Notes under the pieces: generated by a model | Database searches by the model: none | Told to the model about the DNA's origin: nothing | What the model saw: the letters and a program-made list of their open reading frames with translations, nothing else | In this document: one piece after another, positions 26,289 to 34,670 of the stretch | Layout of the letters: every line of letters starts with the position of its first letter | Position numbering within the stretch: position 1 is the stretch's first letter | NCBI RefSeq assembly: GCF_030811655.1 | Contig: NZ_JAUSRE010000003.1 | Span: 1-64,000 of the forward strand | Direction of reading: 5' to 3' | From: Pseudarthrobacter enclensis | Lineage (GTDB): Bacteria; Actinomycetota; Actinomycetes; Actinomycetales; Micrococcaceae | DNA: 64,000 nt | Position numbers and translations under genes: made by a program

Positions 26289-27772
26289 TGAAACTCTCTG
26301 AACGCATCAACGCGGTCCAGAACCGTACCCAGGCAGCCGGTGCCGGCACGGCGCTGCTCGATGCTCCCCTCCCGGCGCCGCCGCCGTCCGCCGCGGAAAG
26401 TCCGGAGCGGTACCTTCCGGCGCATGCCGCCGTCGAACAACCAACGCACGACGACGGCATGCAGCAGGTGCCTGCGGCCCCCAGGGTGGACGTCTTCGCA
26501 GCCCTGAAGGACAGGGCGGCAACCGCCCTCTTCGAACGCATGGGTACCCGCTTCAACGACGCCGCCGTCACCGAGCAGGAGCTGCGGAGCACCGCCAAGA
26601 AGGAACTGACCCGCATCATCGACGCCGAACAGGTGCCCCTGACGCCCGAGGAGCGCACCCGGCTGGTCCAGGACGTCGCCGACGATGTGCTGGGCTACGG
26701 CCCCCTCCAACGCCTGCTGGACGATCCCGCCGTCACGGAAATCATGGTTAACCGGATGGACCAGATCTACGTCGAACGCAAAGGCAAGCTGACTCTCTCC
26801 GAGTCCCGTTTCAGCTCCGAGGAACACCTGCGCAAGGTCATCGAACGGATCGTGTCCAAGGTGGGGCGCCGCATCGATGAGTCATCTCCGCTGGTGGACG
26901 CTCGCCTGGAGGATGGCTCGCGTGTCAATGCCGTGATCCCCCCGCTGGCTGTGGGCGGCTCCTCGTTGACCATCCGAAAGTTCTCCAAGACCCCATTGAC
27001 GGTCCGCAACCTCATCGACTTCGGCACGCTGACGCCGGAGATGGCCGAGCTGCTGAACGCCTGCGTGAAGGCCAAGCTCAACATCATCGTCTCCGGTGGT
27101 ACGGGCACGGGCAAAACCACGCTCCTGAACGTGCTGTCCTCCTTCCTGCCGCACGACGAACGCATTGTCACCATCGAGGACGCCGTGGAACTGCAGATCC
27201 AGCAGGAACACGTGGTCCGGCTGGAAAGCCGGCCGCCCAACACGGAGGGCAAGGGTGAAGTCACCATCCGCGAGCTGCTCCGCAACTCCCTCCGTATGCG
27301 GCCGGACCGCATTGTGGTGGGTGAGGTCCGTGGCGGGGAATCGCTGGACATGTTGCAGGCCATGAACACCGGCCACGACGGCTCCCTCTCCACCGTGCAC
27401 TCCAACTCACCCCGCGACGCCGTGGCCCGCCTCGAAACCCTGGTGCTGATGGCCGGCATGGACCTCCCGCTCCGCGCCATCCGCGAGCAGATCGCCTCCG
27501 CCGTGAACCTCATCGTCCAGATTTCCAGGCTCCGCGACGGCTCCCGCCGCATCACCCACGTCACGGAGGTCCAGGGCATGGAAGGCGACATTGTCACACT
27601 CCAGGACGCCTTCGTCTTCGACTACTCCGCAGGCGTTGACGCGCATGGACGCTTCCTCGGCCGGCCTGTGGCCACAGGGATCCGGCCCCGCTTCATCGAC
27701 CGGTTCGAGGACCTGGGCATCCATGTCTCCCCCGCTGTATTCGCCGGATCACTGACGCCCGGCGGCAAGTAG
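26288..27772 (+). CDS. cpaF: CpaF/TadA secretion ATPase, locus 2
   Basis: 494 residues. The catalytic two-thirds is nearly the same as the locus-1 CpaF by eye, including GGTGTGKTT (270-278), IVTIEDAVELQIQQEHV, IVVGEVRGGESLDMLQ and GHDGSLSTVHSNS. The first 110 residues or so are quite different and Pro/Ala-rich, which may make each ATPase specific for its own platform or CpaE partner. ATG overlaps the cpaE-2 stop by one base. Confidence 0.96.
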   Translation: MKLSERINAVQNRTQAAGAGTALLDAPLPAPPPSAAESPERYLPAHAAVEQPTHDDGMQQVPAAPRVDVFAALKDRAATALFERMGTRFNDAAVTEQELRSTAKKELTRIIDAEQVPLTPEERTRLVQDVADDVLGYGPLQRLLDDPAVTEIMVNRMDQIYVERKGKLTLSESRFSSEEHLRKVIERIVSKVGRRIDESSPLVDARLEDGSRVNAVIPPLAVGGSSLTIRKFSKTPLTVRNLIDFGTLTPEMAELLNACVKAKLNIIVSGGTGTGKTTLLNVLSSFLPHDERIVTIEDAVELQIQQEHVVRLESRPPNTEGKGEVTIRELLRNSLRMRPDRIVVGEVRGGESLDMLQAMNTGHDGSLSTVHSNSPRDAVARLETLVLMAGMDLPLRAIREQIASAVNLIVQISRLRDGSRRITHVTEVQGMEGDIVTLQDAFVFDYSAGVDAHGRFLGRPVATGIRPRFIDRFEDLGIHVSPAVFAGSLTPGGK

Positions 27773-27782
27773 GGACGCGGCC

Positions 27783-28715
27783 ATGCTCATCGCCCTCGGC
27801 AGCGTCATCCTCCTGGCAGCCATCTGCCTCCTCGGTGTGGCCGTGCTCCTGCCCGGCGCCCCCTCGGTGCCGCTGGACCGCCGTCGTCCGTTTGAACCCG
27901 AACCCCCGTCCTCGCTCTCCCGCCTGGCGCTGTCCGGGGTGAGGTCCTTCGAACGTGTCCTCGGCGGCCGCAACGTCAAACTGTTTTCCCGCGCGGAACT
28001 GGAACACGCCGGCCTCCGCCTCAGCCAGGCGGAATTCTTCCTGCTCGTGGGCATCGGCGCGTGCGTGGGACTGCTGGTGGGTGTGGTCACCGTGGGTCCC
28101 GTCATGGGACTGCTGCTGGCCCTGCTGGCACCATTCGTGGGCAAACTCGTCCTCGGTTTCCTGGCCGGCAAGCGCCGCGCCGCCTTCGACAGCCAGCTGG
28201 GCGACACGCTGCAGCTGCTCTCGGGAGGCCTGCGGGCCGGCCACAGCATCCTGCGCGCCATCGACGCCGCTGCCGCCGAGTCCCAAAAGCCGACGTCCGA
28301 GGAGATGCGGCGGGTCATCACCGAAACCAGCCTGGGCCGGGACCTGTTGGCCGCCCTCAACGACACGGCGGAGCGGATGAAGAACGAGGACTTCGTCTGG
28401 ATCTCCCAGGCCATCCAGATCAACCGTGAAGTGGGCGGCAACCTGGCCGAGGTGCTGGACCAGGTGAACGAAACGATCCGCGAGCGCACCGAAATCAAGG
28501 GCCACATCAAGGCCCTGGCCGCGGAAGGCAAGTTCTCCGCCTACATCCTGATCGCCATGCCGTTCGGCATTGTGGCCATGCTGCTGGCCGTGAGCCCCAA
28601 CTACATGAACGCGATGTTCACCCACCCGCTGGGCTGGGTGATGATCGGCGCCTCCTTTGTCCTCATGACCATCGGCGCGCTGTGGATGCGCAAGATCATC
28701 GACCTGAAGTTCTGA
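27783..28715 (+). CDS. tadB: TadB-like inner-membrane platform protein, locus 2
   Basis: 310 residues with the same plan as TadB of locus 1: N-terminal helices, the T2SSF segment QLGDTLQLLSGGLRAGHSILRAID, and two C-terminal helices. It starts at an ATG after a GTAGGGA site, 10 nt after cpaF-2. tadC-2 begins 7 nt downstream. Confidence 0.92.
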   Translation: MLIALGSVILLAAICLLGVAVLLPGAPSVPLDRRRPFEPEPPSSLSRLALSGVRSFERVLGGRNVKLFSRAELEHAGLRLSQAEFFLLVGIGACVGLLVGVVTVGPVMGLLLALLAPFVGKLVLGFLAGKRRAAFDSQLGDTLQLLSGGLRAGHSILRAIDAAAAESQKPTSEEMRRVITETSLGRDLLAALNDTAERMKNEDFVWISQAIQINREVGGNLAEVLDQVNETIRERTEIKGHIKALAAEGKFSAYILIAMPFGIVAMLLAVSPNYMNAMFTHPLGWVMIGASFVLMTIGALWMRKIIDLKF

Positions 28716-28722
28716 GGACGCC

Positions 28723-29607
28723 ATGAACCTGACCGTTTTGCTCGCCGTGCTGCTGGTGTGTGTACCTGTGGGGTTGCTGGCCTGGTCCGTGCTCACCGTG
28801 GACAAACAGGGGCGCCTCGCTGTGACCGAGTTGCTCTCCCGCGGCGCCCCGCCCGTTACCGCCGCCCCCGCTTCCAACGCCGGCCTGCTGGAAGGAATCG
28901 GACGGCGGCTTACTCCCCCGGCGTATGTGGCCTTCCTCGACCGGCTGCTGTCCCTTGCCGGCCGGCCCGCCTCAATGCCGCTGGGCAAGGTACTGGGATC
29001 GAAGCTGGGCCTTGGCGTGGCAGGGGCGGCAATTGGCCTCTATCTGACCTCCATTGGCAGCTCGCCGATCATGAAACTCGCCGGGATCTTCGTCCTGGTC
29101 CTGGGCTACTTCATCCCGGACCTGCTCCTGTACAGCAAAGGCCAGGAGCGGCAGAAGGCCATGCAGCTGGAACTCGCCAACACGCTGGACCAGATGCTGA
29201 TTTCGGTGGAAGCCGGGCTGGGCTTCGAGGGGGCCATGGCCCGGGCAGGCGAGAACGGCAAGGGTCCGCTCGCGGAGGAACTTGTGCGCACGCTGCAGGA
29301 CATGCAGGTGGGACGCAGCCGCAGGGAGTCGTACATCGCCCTGGCCGAACGGACCAACATCCCGGAGCTGCGCAGCTTTGTGCAGGCCGTGGTGCAGGCC
29401 GATACCTACGGCATCGCCATCAGCCGGGTGCTGCGTGTCCAGGCCAAGGTCATGCGCGTCAAACGGCGCCAACGCGCTGAAGAAAAGGCCATGAAGCTTC
29501 CCGTCATGATCCTTTTCCCGCTGCTGTTCTTCATCTTCCCGGTCCTCTTCATCGCCATTCTGGGACCGGCAGTCATCAACGCGGTGATGACCTTCAGCGG
29601 CCACTAA
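28723..29607 (+). CDS. tadC: TadC-like inner-membrane platform protein, locus 2
   Basis: 294 residues. ELANTLDQMLISVEAGLGFE and RRQRAEEKAMKLPVMILFP match the locus-1 copy. Helices lie at the N-terminus, about 90-130 and at the C-terminus. GAGGA precedes the ATG. No terminator is visible between it and the Hpt-like gene 94 nt further on, so that gene may be part of the same transcript. Confidence 0.93.
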   Translation: MNLTVLLAVLLVCVPVGLLAWSVLTVDKQGRLAVTELLSRGAPPVTAAPASNAGLLEGIGRRLTPPAYVAFLDRLLSLAGRPASMPLGKVLGSKLGLGVAGAAIGLYLTSIGSSPIMKLAGIFVLVLGYFIPDLLLYSKGQERQKAMQLELANTLDQMLISVEAGLGFEGAMARAGENGKGPLAEELVRTLQDMQVGRSRRESYIALAERTNIPELRSFVQAVVQADTYGIAISRVLRVQAKVMRVKRRQRAEEKAMKLPVMILFPLLFFIFPVLFIAILGPAVINAVMTFSGH

Positions 29608-29701
29608 GGGATACGCAGGGGGGCGGCAAGGTTGCCTCAAGGTTTACACAGAATGATCAGAAATTGAACCGCGAAGGAATTCCAGGAAGTAGCCTTGAAC
29701 A

Positions 29702-30214
29702 ATGCACAGTCCAGATCCCGGCACCAGCGGAAAGAGCCCCGCTGCGGACTCACCGCTCCCCGGGGTCACTCTGCCAGCCCCGCCAACTTCGGACCCAGGC
29801 AAGGTCCATTCCCTGGAAGCGGCCGGACTTTTGCCGCTCATTGATGCTGCCGTACTGGATGAACTGGAAGACGAACTGGCAGGATCCGGACTGGCCCGCC
29901 GCTTCGCCCGCGACTACGCCGCCATGTGGGACGTCCGCCTGGCCCGGCTGGGAACAGCCGTGGACAGCGAGGATGAAGCCTCCGCCCTGGACGCTGTCAT
30001 CAGCCTCAAGATCAGCTCCGCCATGGTGGGCGGCATACGGCTGGCCCGGCTCGCCGAACTCCTCGAAGGCCTGATCCGGCAGGGCGACTTCGCCCGGAGC
30101 CAGGCCATGATGGCGGATATAGCCCAGGACGGCGCCCTGACTGTTTCCGAGCTGCAGGCGACGTACATCCTGGAAACGGCCAGCGGCACGGCAGAAGGAA
30201 CGTGTGCGCCGTAA
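29702..30214 (+). CDS. Hpt-like protein lacking the phosphorylatable histidine
   Basis: 170 residues. A Pro/Ser-rich N-terminal 40 residues precede a helical bundle matching the histidine phosphotransfer fold: VLDELEDELAGSGLARRFARD, then AVISLKISSAMVGGIRLARL. In active Hpt proteins the second helix reads A-H-x-L-K; here the His position is Ile100 while Leu-Lys and the SSAMVG part remain. It therefore probably cannot carry phosphate and may bind or inhibit a kinase or receiver. It lies between tad locus 2 and a response regulator that converges on it. Confidence 0.72.
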   Translation: MHSPDPGTSGKSPAADSPLPGVTLPAPPTSDPGKVHSLEAAGLLPLIDAAVLDELEDELAGSGLARRFARDYAAMWDVRLARLGTAVDSEDEASALDAVISLKISSAMVGGIRLARLAELLEGLIRQGDFARSQAMMADIAQDGALTVSELQATYILETASGTAEGTCAP

Positions 30215-30225
30215 GGGGGCAGCCC

Positions 30226-31011
30226 CTAAGCGTCGTCCGGACGCCGCGGCGCCAGGCGGTAGCCCACACCGCGGACTGTCTGCAGCCACCGCGGCGACAG
30301 CTGGTCCTCCTTGAGTTTGCGCCGCAGGTTTCCCACATGGACCTCCACGGCACGCTCGTCGGCCTCGCTGATGTAGGTGTCCCGGTCGTAGAAATCACCG
30401 CGGACCGCGCGCACCAGGTCCGCCCTGGTGCACACCGCGCCCCCGCCCTTCAGCAGCACGTGGAGCAGGTCGAACTCGCTGCGCGTCAGGCCAAGCGGCT
30501 CACCCTTGACTTCCACCGTGCGGGTGCGGTGGTTCAGCAGGAGACCGTTGTGCTGAAGGACCCCGGGTTCGGGATGGTGGGCCGCAGGCGCCTGCCCTGG
30601 TCCCCGCTGTGCAGGAGACGGTTCCTGTCCGTCCGCTTCATGGCGGGGCCTGCGCATCATCGCCGCCACCCGCGCCCGCAGTTCCCTGGGGCGGAAAGGT
30701 TTGGCAATGTAATCGTCCGCCCCGGCATTGAGCGCCGACAGCAGGTCAGGTTCGTCGGTCCGGCCGGTCAGCATCACCACATAGGCGTTGCTGAAATTCC
30801 GGATCCGCCGCAGAACCTCAAACCCGTCAATATCCGGCAAACCGATATCCAGCGTCACAACGTTGGCTTGCTTGCCGCGAACCACCTCAACCCCGGAGCG
30901 CCCATCAACTGCTGTATGCACTTCGAAGCCTGCCTGCGTCAGCACTCCTTCAAGGAGGTTACGCACATCGGCATCATCTTCGATGACTACAGCTACACCA
31001 AGATCGTCCAT
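30226..31011 (-). CDS. OmpR/PhoB-family response regulator
   Basis: 261 residues. Receiver domain (1 to about 118): acidic pair EDD at 11-13, phospho-acceptor Asp55 in VVTLDIGLPD, the conserved Thr in MLTGRTD, and Lys in AKPF. After a Pro/Gln/His-rich linker comes a winged-helix DNA-binding domain (about 160-255) ending LQTVRGVGYRLAP. The ATG at 31011 has AGGGAT 6 nt upstream; the reading continues upstream but without a start signal. It is divergent from the histidine kinase gene with 254 nt between, and presumably pairs with it. Targets unknown; the neighbouring tad locus is a candidate. Confidence 0.92.
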   Translation of the reverse strand: MDDLGVAVVIEDDADVRNLLEGVLTQAGFEVHTAVDGRSGVEVVRGKQANVVTLDIGLPDIDGFEVLRRIRNFSNAYVVMLTGRTDEPDLLSALNAGADDYIAKPFRPRELRARVAAMMRRPRHEADGQEPSPAQRGPGQAPAAHHPEPGVLQHNGLLLNHRTRTVEVKGEPLGLTRSEFDLLHVLLKGGGAVCTRADLVRAVRGDFYDRDTYISEADERAVEVHVGNLRRKLKEDQLSPRWLQTVRGVGYRLAPRRPDDA

Positions 31012-31265
31012 TACTATCCCTGCGCCAGGCGGAGATGGCCCCCCATTGGCCCAGCGCCAATGCCACTCCCGCTCCAACCATTTATACGCTACTAGTAAGC
31101 CGGGCTGATGACACCCCAATCGGCCCCGGAAATTGAAAAGTCAATTATTATGACAAGACATGTGCAATATCCGAAGGAAACGCTGGTTGTCCAGGGCAAC
31201 TACTGGGTAATGGATAACCTTGGCAGCGCTTGCTTTCCAGACGTAAAGGGGTACGAGTCAAAAAC

Positions 31266-32933
31266 ATGGCCGAGCCGTTGTTCCGCCGTGGACCCGGCCG
31301 CATCTTCCGCCGGCTGGGGACGCGCGCCCAGGTGGTTTTGTGCCAGCTCCCCCTTTCGCTCCTTGTGGCCGCAATTGCCGTTGCCACCCCCTTTGCGTGG
31401 CCTTCCCTCACCCACAGCCCGCTCTACCTGGCCGGGATCGTCCTGCACGCCATCCTGTTCCTTGGCTGCTTCCTGGTCCCGTGGGAACGTCTGGCCCACC
31501 GCCCATATTTGCTGATTCCGGTCCTGGACTTCGTCGCCATCGGGCTCCTGCGAAACGGGGCGGCGCCCCTCCTGCCGGGCCTCGCAGTGCTGGTGGTTTT
31601 CCCGGTCATCTGGCTCTCTGCCTCCGGCATGCTGGCCCGCAGCAGCCTGGTGCTCAGCTTCCTGGGCCCCCTGCTGATCATGCTTCCCTCAGTGGCCGAA
31701 GACTTCCCTGCCGTCACCGCCGGGGACATCACCAGCGCAGTCCTGTTTCCCCTCATGATGCTCGCCGTGCCGCTGGCCATCCGCTTCGCCAGCGTCAGCC
31801 TCCGCCAGCAGCAGGCTGAATTGGCGGACAAGGACCGGGAACTCCGGGACCTTCTGGCCGCCAGCCGGGAACGGGAGAAGCTTCTTGAAACCGTGCTGGA
31901 CGCTACGGACGTAGGTATTGCCGCCGTCGACCGCTCCGGGCACTTCCTGGTTTCCAACAGCAGGCAGCGCAACTTCCGCCGCGCCACGGGCGCCGATGAG
32001 GCCATTCCCGGGCAGGGACACCAGCTGATTTTTGGCCAGGACCGCGTCACCCTTCTTCCGCCGGACCGGCGCCCCATCAGCAGGGCCATGGCCGGGGAGT
32101 CCTTCGCCGACTACCTGGTTTGGGCGGGCGAAGGCCCGGACCAGCGCGCCGTGTCCACCGCCGCGCGCCCGCTGGTCAGCGAAGGTGGCCGCCTCACGGG
32201 CGCAGTCGTGGTTTACAGCGACGTGACCGGCTGGGTGGAGTCCCTTGCTGCCAACCAGGAACTCGTCTCCAACGTCTCGCACGAATTCAAGAACCCCCTG
32301 AACTCGATCGTGGGGAATATGGACCTTGTGCTGGATGACGCCGAACTCCTGCCTCCCCACATCACCCGGCGCCTGCTGGTGGTGCAGCGCAACGCTGAAC
32401 GGCTGCTGGACATGGTGGCCGACCTCACCACCTCCGCCTCCGCCACGCTGAACGTCCACCCCAAGCGCACGGACCTGGCCAGCCTGGTGGAGACCAGCCT
32501 GAGCTCCGCCCAGGCCTCGGCCGAGCGGTCCCATGTGGAGATCGCCGCGGACGTCCCGTCACCGCTGTGGGCCTACGCCGATCCCTTGCGGATAGGACAG
32601 GTGCTGGACAACCTGGTGTCCAATGCCATCAAGTACTCCCCCGACGGCGGCAGGGTCAGTATCAGCGCCCGGGCAGACAATCAGTGGGTCCGGCTGAGCG
32701 TTACGGACACCGGGATGGGTATGTCCACCGAGGACGCCGCGAAGGCCTTCAACCGCTTCTTCCGGTCCGAATCTGCCCGGAGGGCAGCCATTCCGGGGGC
32801 AGGGCTGGGACTTTCCATCACCCGAATGATCGTGGAGCGGCATGGGGGCAGCATCATGTGCGAGAGCGGCGAGGGCCAGGGCAGCACCTTCACGGTGACG
32901 CTGCCGGCAGAAGGTCCTCCGCCGGCGTTCTAG
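31266..32933 (+). CDS. Membrane-bound sensor histidine kinase
   Basis: 555 residues. Five or six membrane helices in the first 175 residues form the probable sensor. A coiled-coil stretch (about 178-210) and a PAS-like domain (about 205-325) follow. The HisKA domain has phospho-acceptor His339 in NVSHEFKNPLNSI. The ATPase domain has N box DNLVSNAIKYS, G1 DTGMGM and G2 GAGLGLSI. The ATG at 31266 (MAEPLF) follows an AAAGGGG site. Divergent from the response regulator at 30226-31011, which is its likely partner. The signal is unknown. Confidence 0.92.
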   Translation: MAEPLFRRGPGRIFRRLGTRAQVVLCQLPLSLLVAAIAVATPFAWPSLTHSPLYLAGIVLHAILFLGCFLVPWERLAHRPYLLIPVLDFVAIGLLRNGAAPLLPGLAVLVVFPVIWLSASGMLARSSLVLSFLGPLLIMLPSVAEDFPAVTAGDITSAVLFPLMMLAVPLAIRFASVSLRQQQAELADKDRELRDLLAASREREKLLETVLDATDVGIAAVDRSGHFLVSNSRQRNFRRATGADEAIPGQGHQLIFGQDRVTLLPPDRRPISRAMAGESFADYLVWAGEGPDQRAVSTAARPLVSEGGRLTGAVVVYSDVTGWVESLAANQELVSNVSHEFKNPLNSIVGNMDLVLDDAELLPPHITRRLLVVQRNAERLLDMVADLTTSASATLNVHPKRTDLASLVETSLSSAQASAERSHVEIAADVPSPLWAYADPLRIGQVLDNLVSNAIKYSPDGGRVSISARADNQWVRLSVTDTGMGMSTEDAAKAFNRFFRSESARRAAIPGAGLGLSITRMIVERHGGSIMCESGEGQGSTFTVTLPAEGPPPAF

Positions 32934-32998
32934 GACCATCCATTGTTGAGTAACTGTCGTTCAGGCCCCAAAACGGCAGCGGGCCCACGCCGGCGAGG

Positions 32999-33106
32999 GC
33001 CCCGGCCCGAGCTTGCGAGGGCTGGGAGCCGGTGGGGCGCAGTCGATGAGTCGGTCCACGCCCGCAGGGTGCCCTGGCCGAACCTGTGAGGCTAGGGTGC
33101 GGCCGG
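32999..33106. repeat. Two imperfect direct copies of a GC-rich intergenic repeat
   Basis: A unit around GCCCGAGCTTGCGAGGGCTG (from 32999 to about 33037) recurs in diverged form from 33071 to about 33106 (GGCCGAACCTGTGAGGCTAG). The second copy runs over the truA stop codon. The form resembles short palindromic intergenic elements I associate with Arthrobacter genomes, but genome-wide copy number cannot be judged here. Confidence 0.45.
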
Positions 33107-33997
33107 CGAATCGCGGACAGCCCGGGTTTGCTCGGCGCGGGCCAGCAGTTCGCCGTCCGAAGGGTACGCCACTTCCTCCAGCACCAGGGGATGCGGGGCG
33201 GCAAGGACGGACTTCGCGTCCCGCTTTTGCAGGAGGAGCCGCTCGTACAACCAGCCAGGCTCCACGGCTCCCTCCCCCACGTACAGGGCTGATCCGATCA
33301 GCGCGCGGACCATGTTGTGGCAGAACGCATCAGCCTGGACGGTGGCTACGATGACGCCGTCCTCGCCGCGCCGGAACTCAAAGCGCTGCAGCTCGCGGAT
33401 GGTAGTGGCCCCTTCGCGCGGCTTGCAGAAGGACAGGAAGTTCTGCAGGCCCAGCAGCTGCGACGCCCCCTGGTTGAGCAGCTCAACATCCAATGGGTTC
33501 TTATGCCACAGGGTGAAGTACCGCTCCAGCGGATCCCACAGGGCCGGTCCGTCCGCGATGCGGTAGCTGTACCGGCGCCAGAGGGCCGAGAAGCGGGCGT
33601 CGAAACCTTCTGGAGCAAGCGTAACCGCATGCACCTCGACAGCCCCGGGCAGGTCCCCCAGGGCGCGGTTCAAGGCCCCGCGGAGCCTGCGCAGCATGGC
33701 GACGGCGGGATCCAGCTCGTGCCCGCGCGGCAGTCCCAGCCACTCGGCTTCAGTGAGGTCCAGATGGACCACTTGGCCACGCGCGTGGACGCCCGCGTCG
33801 GTGCGGCCGGCAACGGTGACCCGCACCGCCCGGCGCACCAGGAGCTGGATCGCCTCCTCCAGGACGCCTTGGACGGTCCGCAGCCCTGGCTGCACTGCCC
33901 ACCCGCTGAACGGGCCGCCGTCGTAGGAAAGATCGAGCCGGATACGCAAAAACCCGCCGCCCCCTGGAACGGGGGCCGCGGGTTTTTGGTGGTTCAC
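33092..33997 (-). CDS. truA: tRNA pseudouridine(38-40) synthase
   Basis: Isomerises uridines 38-40 in the tRNA anticodon arm. About 300 residues. The catalytic Asp is in AGRTDAGVHA, and YDGGPFSGW, RRYSYRI and FCHNMVRALIG are family motifs. The start is unsure. GTG 33997 (MNHQKPAAP) lies upstream of and partly within the rplQ terminator hairpin, and TTG 33949 would begin at the conserved LRIRLDLSYDGG. The C-terminal tail runs into a repeat unit. It follows rplQ, as is common in actinobacteria. Confidence 0.95.
   Translation of the reverse strand: MNHQKPAAPVPGGGGFLRIRLDLSYDGGPFSGWAVQPGLRTVQGVLEEAIQLLVRRAVRVTVAGRTDAGVHARGQVVHLDLTEAEWLGLPRGHELDPAVAMLRRLRGALNRALGDLPGAVEVHAVTLAPEGFDARFSALWRRYSYRIADGPALWDPLERYFTLWHKNPLDVELLNQGASQLLGLQNFLSFCKPREGATTIRELQRFEFRRGEDGVIVATVQADAFCHNMVRALIGSALYVGEGAVEPGWLYERLLLQKRDAKSVLAAPHPLVLEEVAYPSDGELLARAEQTRAVRDSPAAP
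33948..33987 (-). terminator. Intrinsic terminator after rplQ, overlapping the truA start
   Basis: AAAAACCCG (33948-33956) pairs with CGGGTTTTT (33979-33987), enclosing CCCCC/GGGGG and a TGGAAC loop; the minus transcript ends in U5. It lies downstream of rplQ but within the first codons of truA if that gene starts at 33997. truA expression would then need read-through. Confidence 0.8.
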
Positions 33998-34029
33998 AGA
34001 CCTAAGTCTATGCGAAGGAAATCAGCGAA

Positions 34030-34602
34030 TTACTTCGCGTCCTTCTCCTCGGCTGCGGGAGCTTCGGCAGCTTCCTCAGCGGCGGGTGCCTCTTCGGTTG
34101 CAGCTTCCTCAGCAGCAGGTGCCTCTTCGGTTGCAGCAGCTTCCTCAGCGGCCGGAGCCTCTTCAACGGGAGCTTCCTCGGCGGCCGGAGCAGCCTTGGC
34201 AGCAGCCTGGGTAGCCTCGGCTACGACGGCCTGCTTGGCGGAAACCGGCTCGAGGACCAGTTCGATGACAGCCATGGGAGCGTTGTCGCCCTTGCGGTTG
34301 CCGATCTTGGTGATGCGGGTGTAGCCGCCGTCGCGGTTCTCCACTGCCTGCGCGATGTCGGTGAACAGCTCGTGGACGACGCCCTTGTTGCTGATCAGGC
34401 CGAGCACGCGGCGGCGGGAAGCGAGGTCGCCACGCTTGGCGAAGGTCACCAGGCGCTCTGCGTACGGCTTCAGGCGCTTGGCCTTGGTGACCGTGGTGGT
34501 GATCCGCTTGTGCTCGAACAGGGATGCTGCCAGGTTCGCGAGCATGAGGCGCTCGTGAGCCGGGCCGCCTCCGAGGCGCGGACCCTTAGTGGGGGTAGGC
34601 AT
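34030..34602 (-). CDS. rplQ: 50S ribosomal protein L17 with an Ala/Glu-rich tail
   Basis: 190 residues. The L17 core ([20 protein letters not shown] to about residue 125) is conserved. A 60-plus-residue tail follows, built of near-repeats such as [10 protein letters not shown], acidic and presumably disordered. E. coli L17 is 127 residues. GGAG-type site before the ATG. Last gene of the alpha operon proper, followed by a terminator. Confidence 0.98.
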   Translation of the reverse strand: MPTPTKGPRLGGGPAHERLMLANLAASLFEHKRITTTVTKAKRLKPYAERLVTFAKRGDLASRRRVLGLISNKGVVHELFTDIAQAVENRDGGYTRITKIGNRKGDNAPMAVIELVLEPVSAKQAVVAEATQAAAKAAPAAEEAPVEEAPAAEEAAATEEAPAAEEAATEEAPAAEEAAEAPAAEEKDAK

Positions 34603-34670
34603 AATTGTTTCTCCTCATGTGGAAGCCGTGGGCGGCACACCATGGTACTGCCCGCCGGCCAAGGTCTGGT

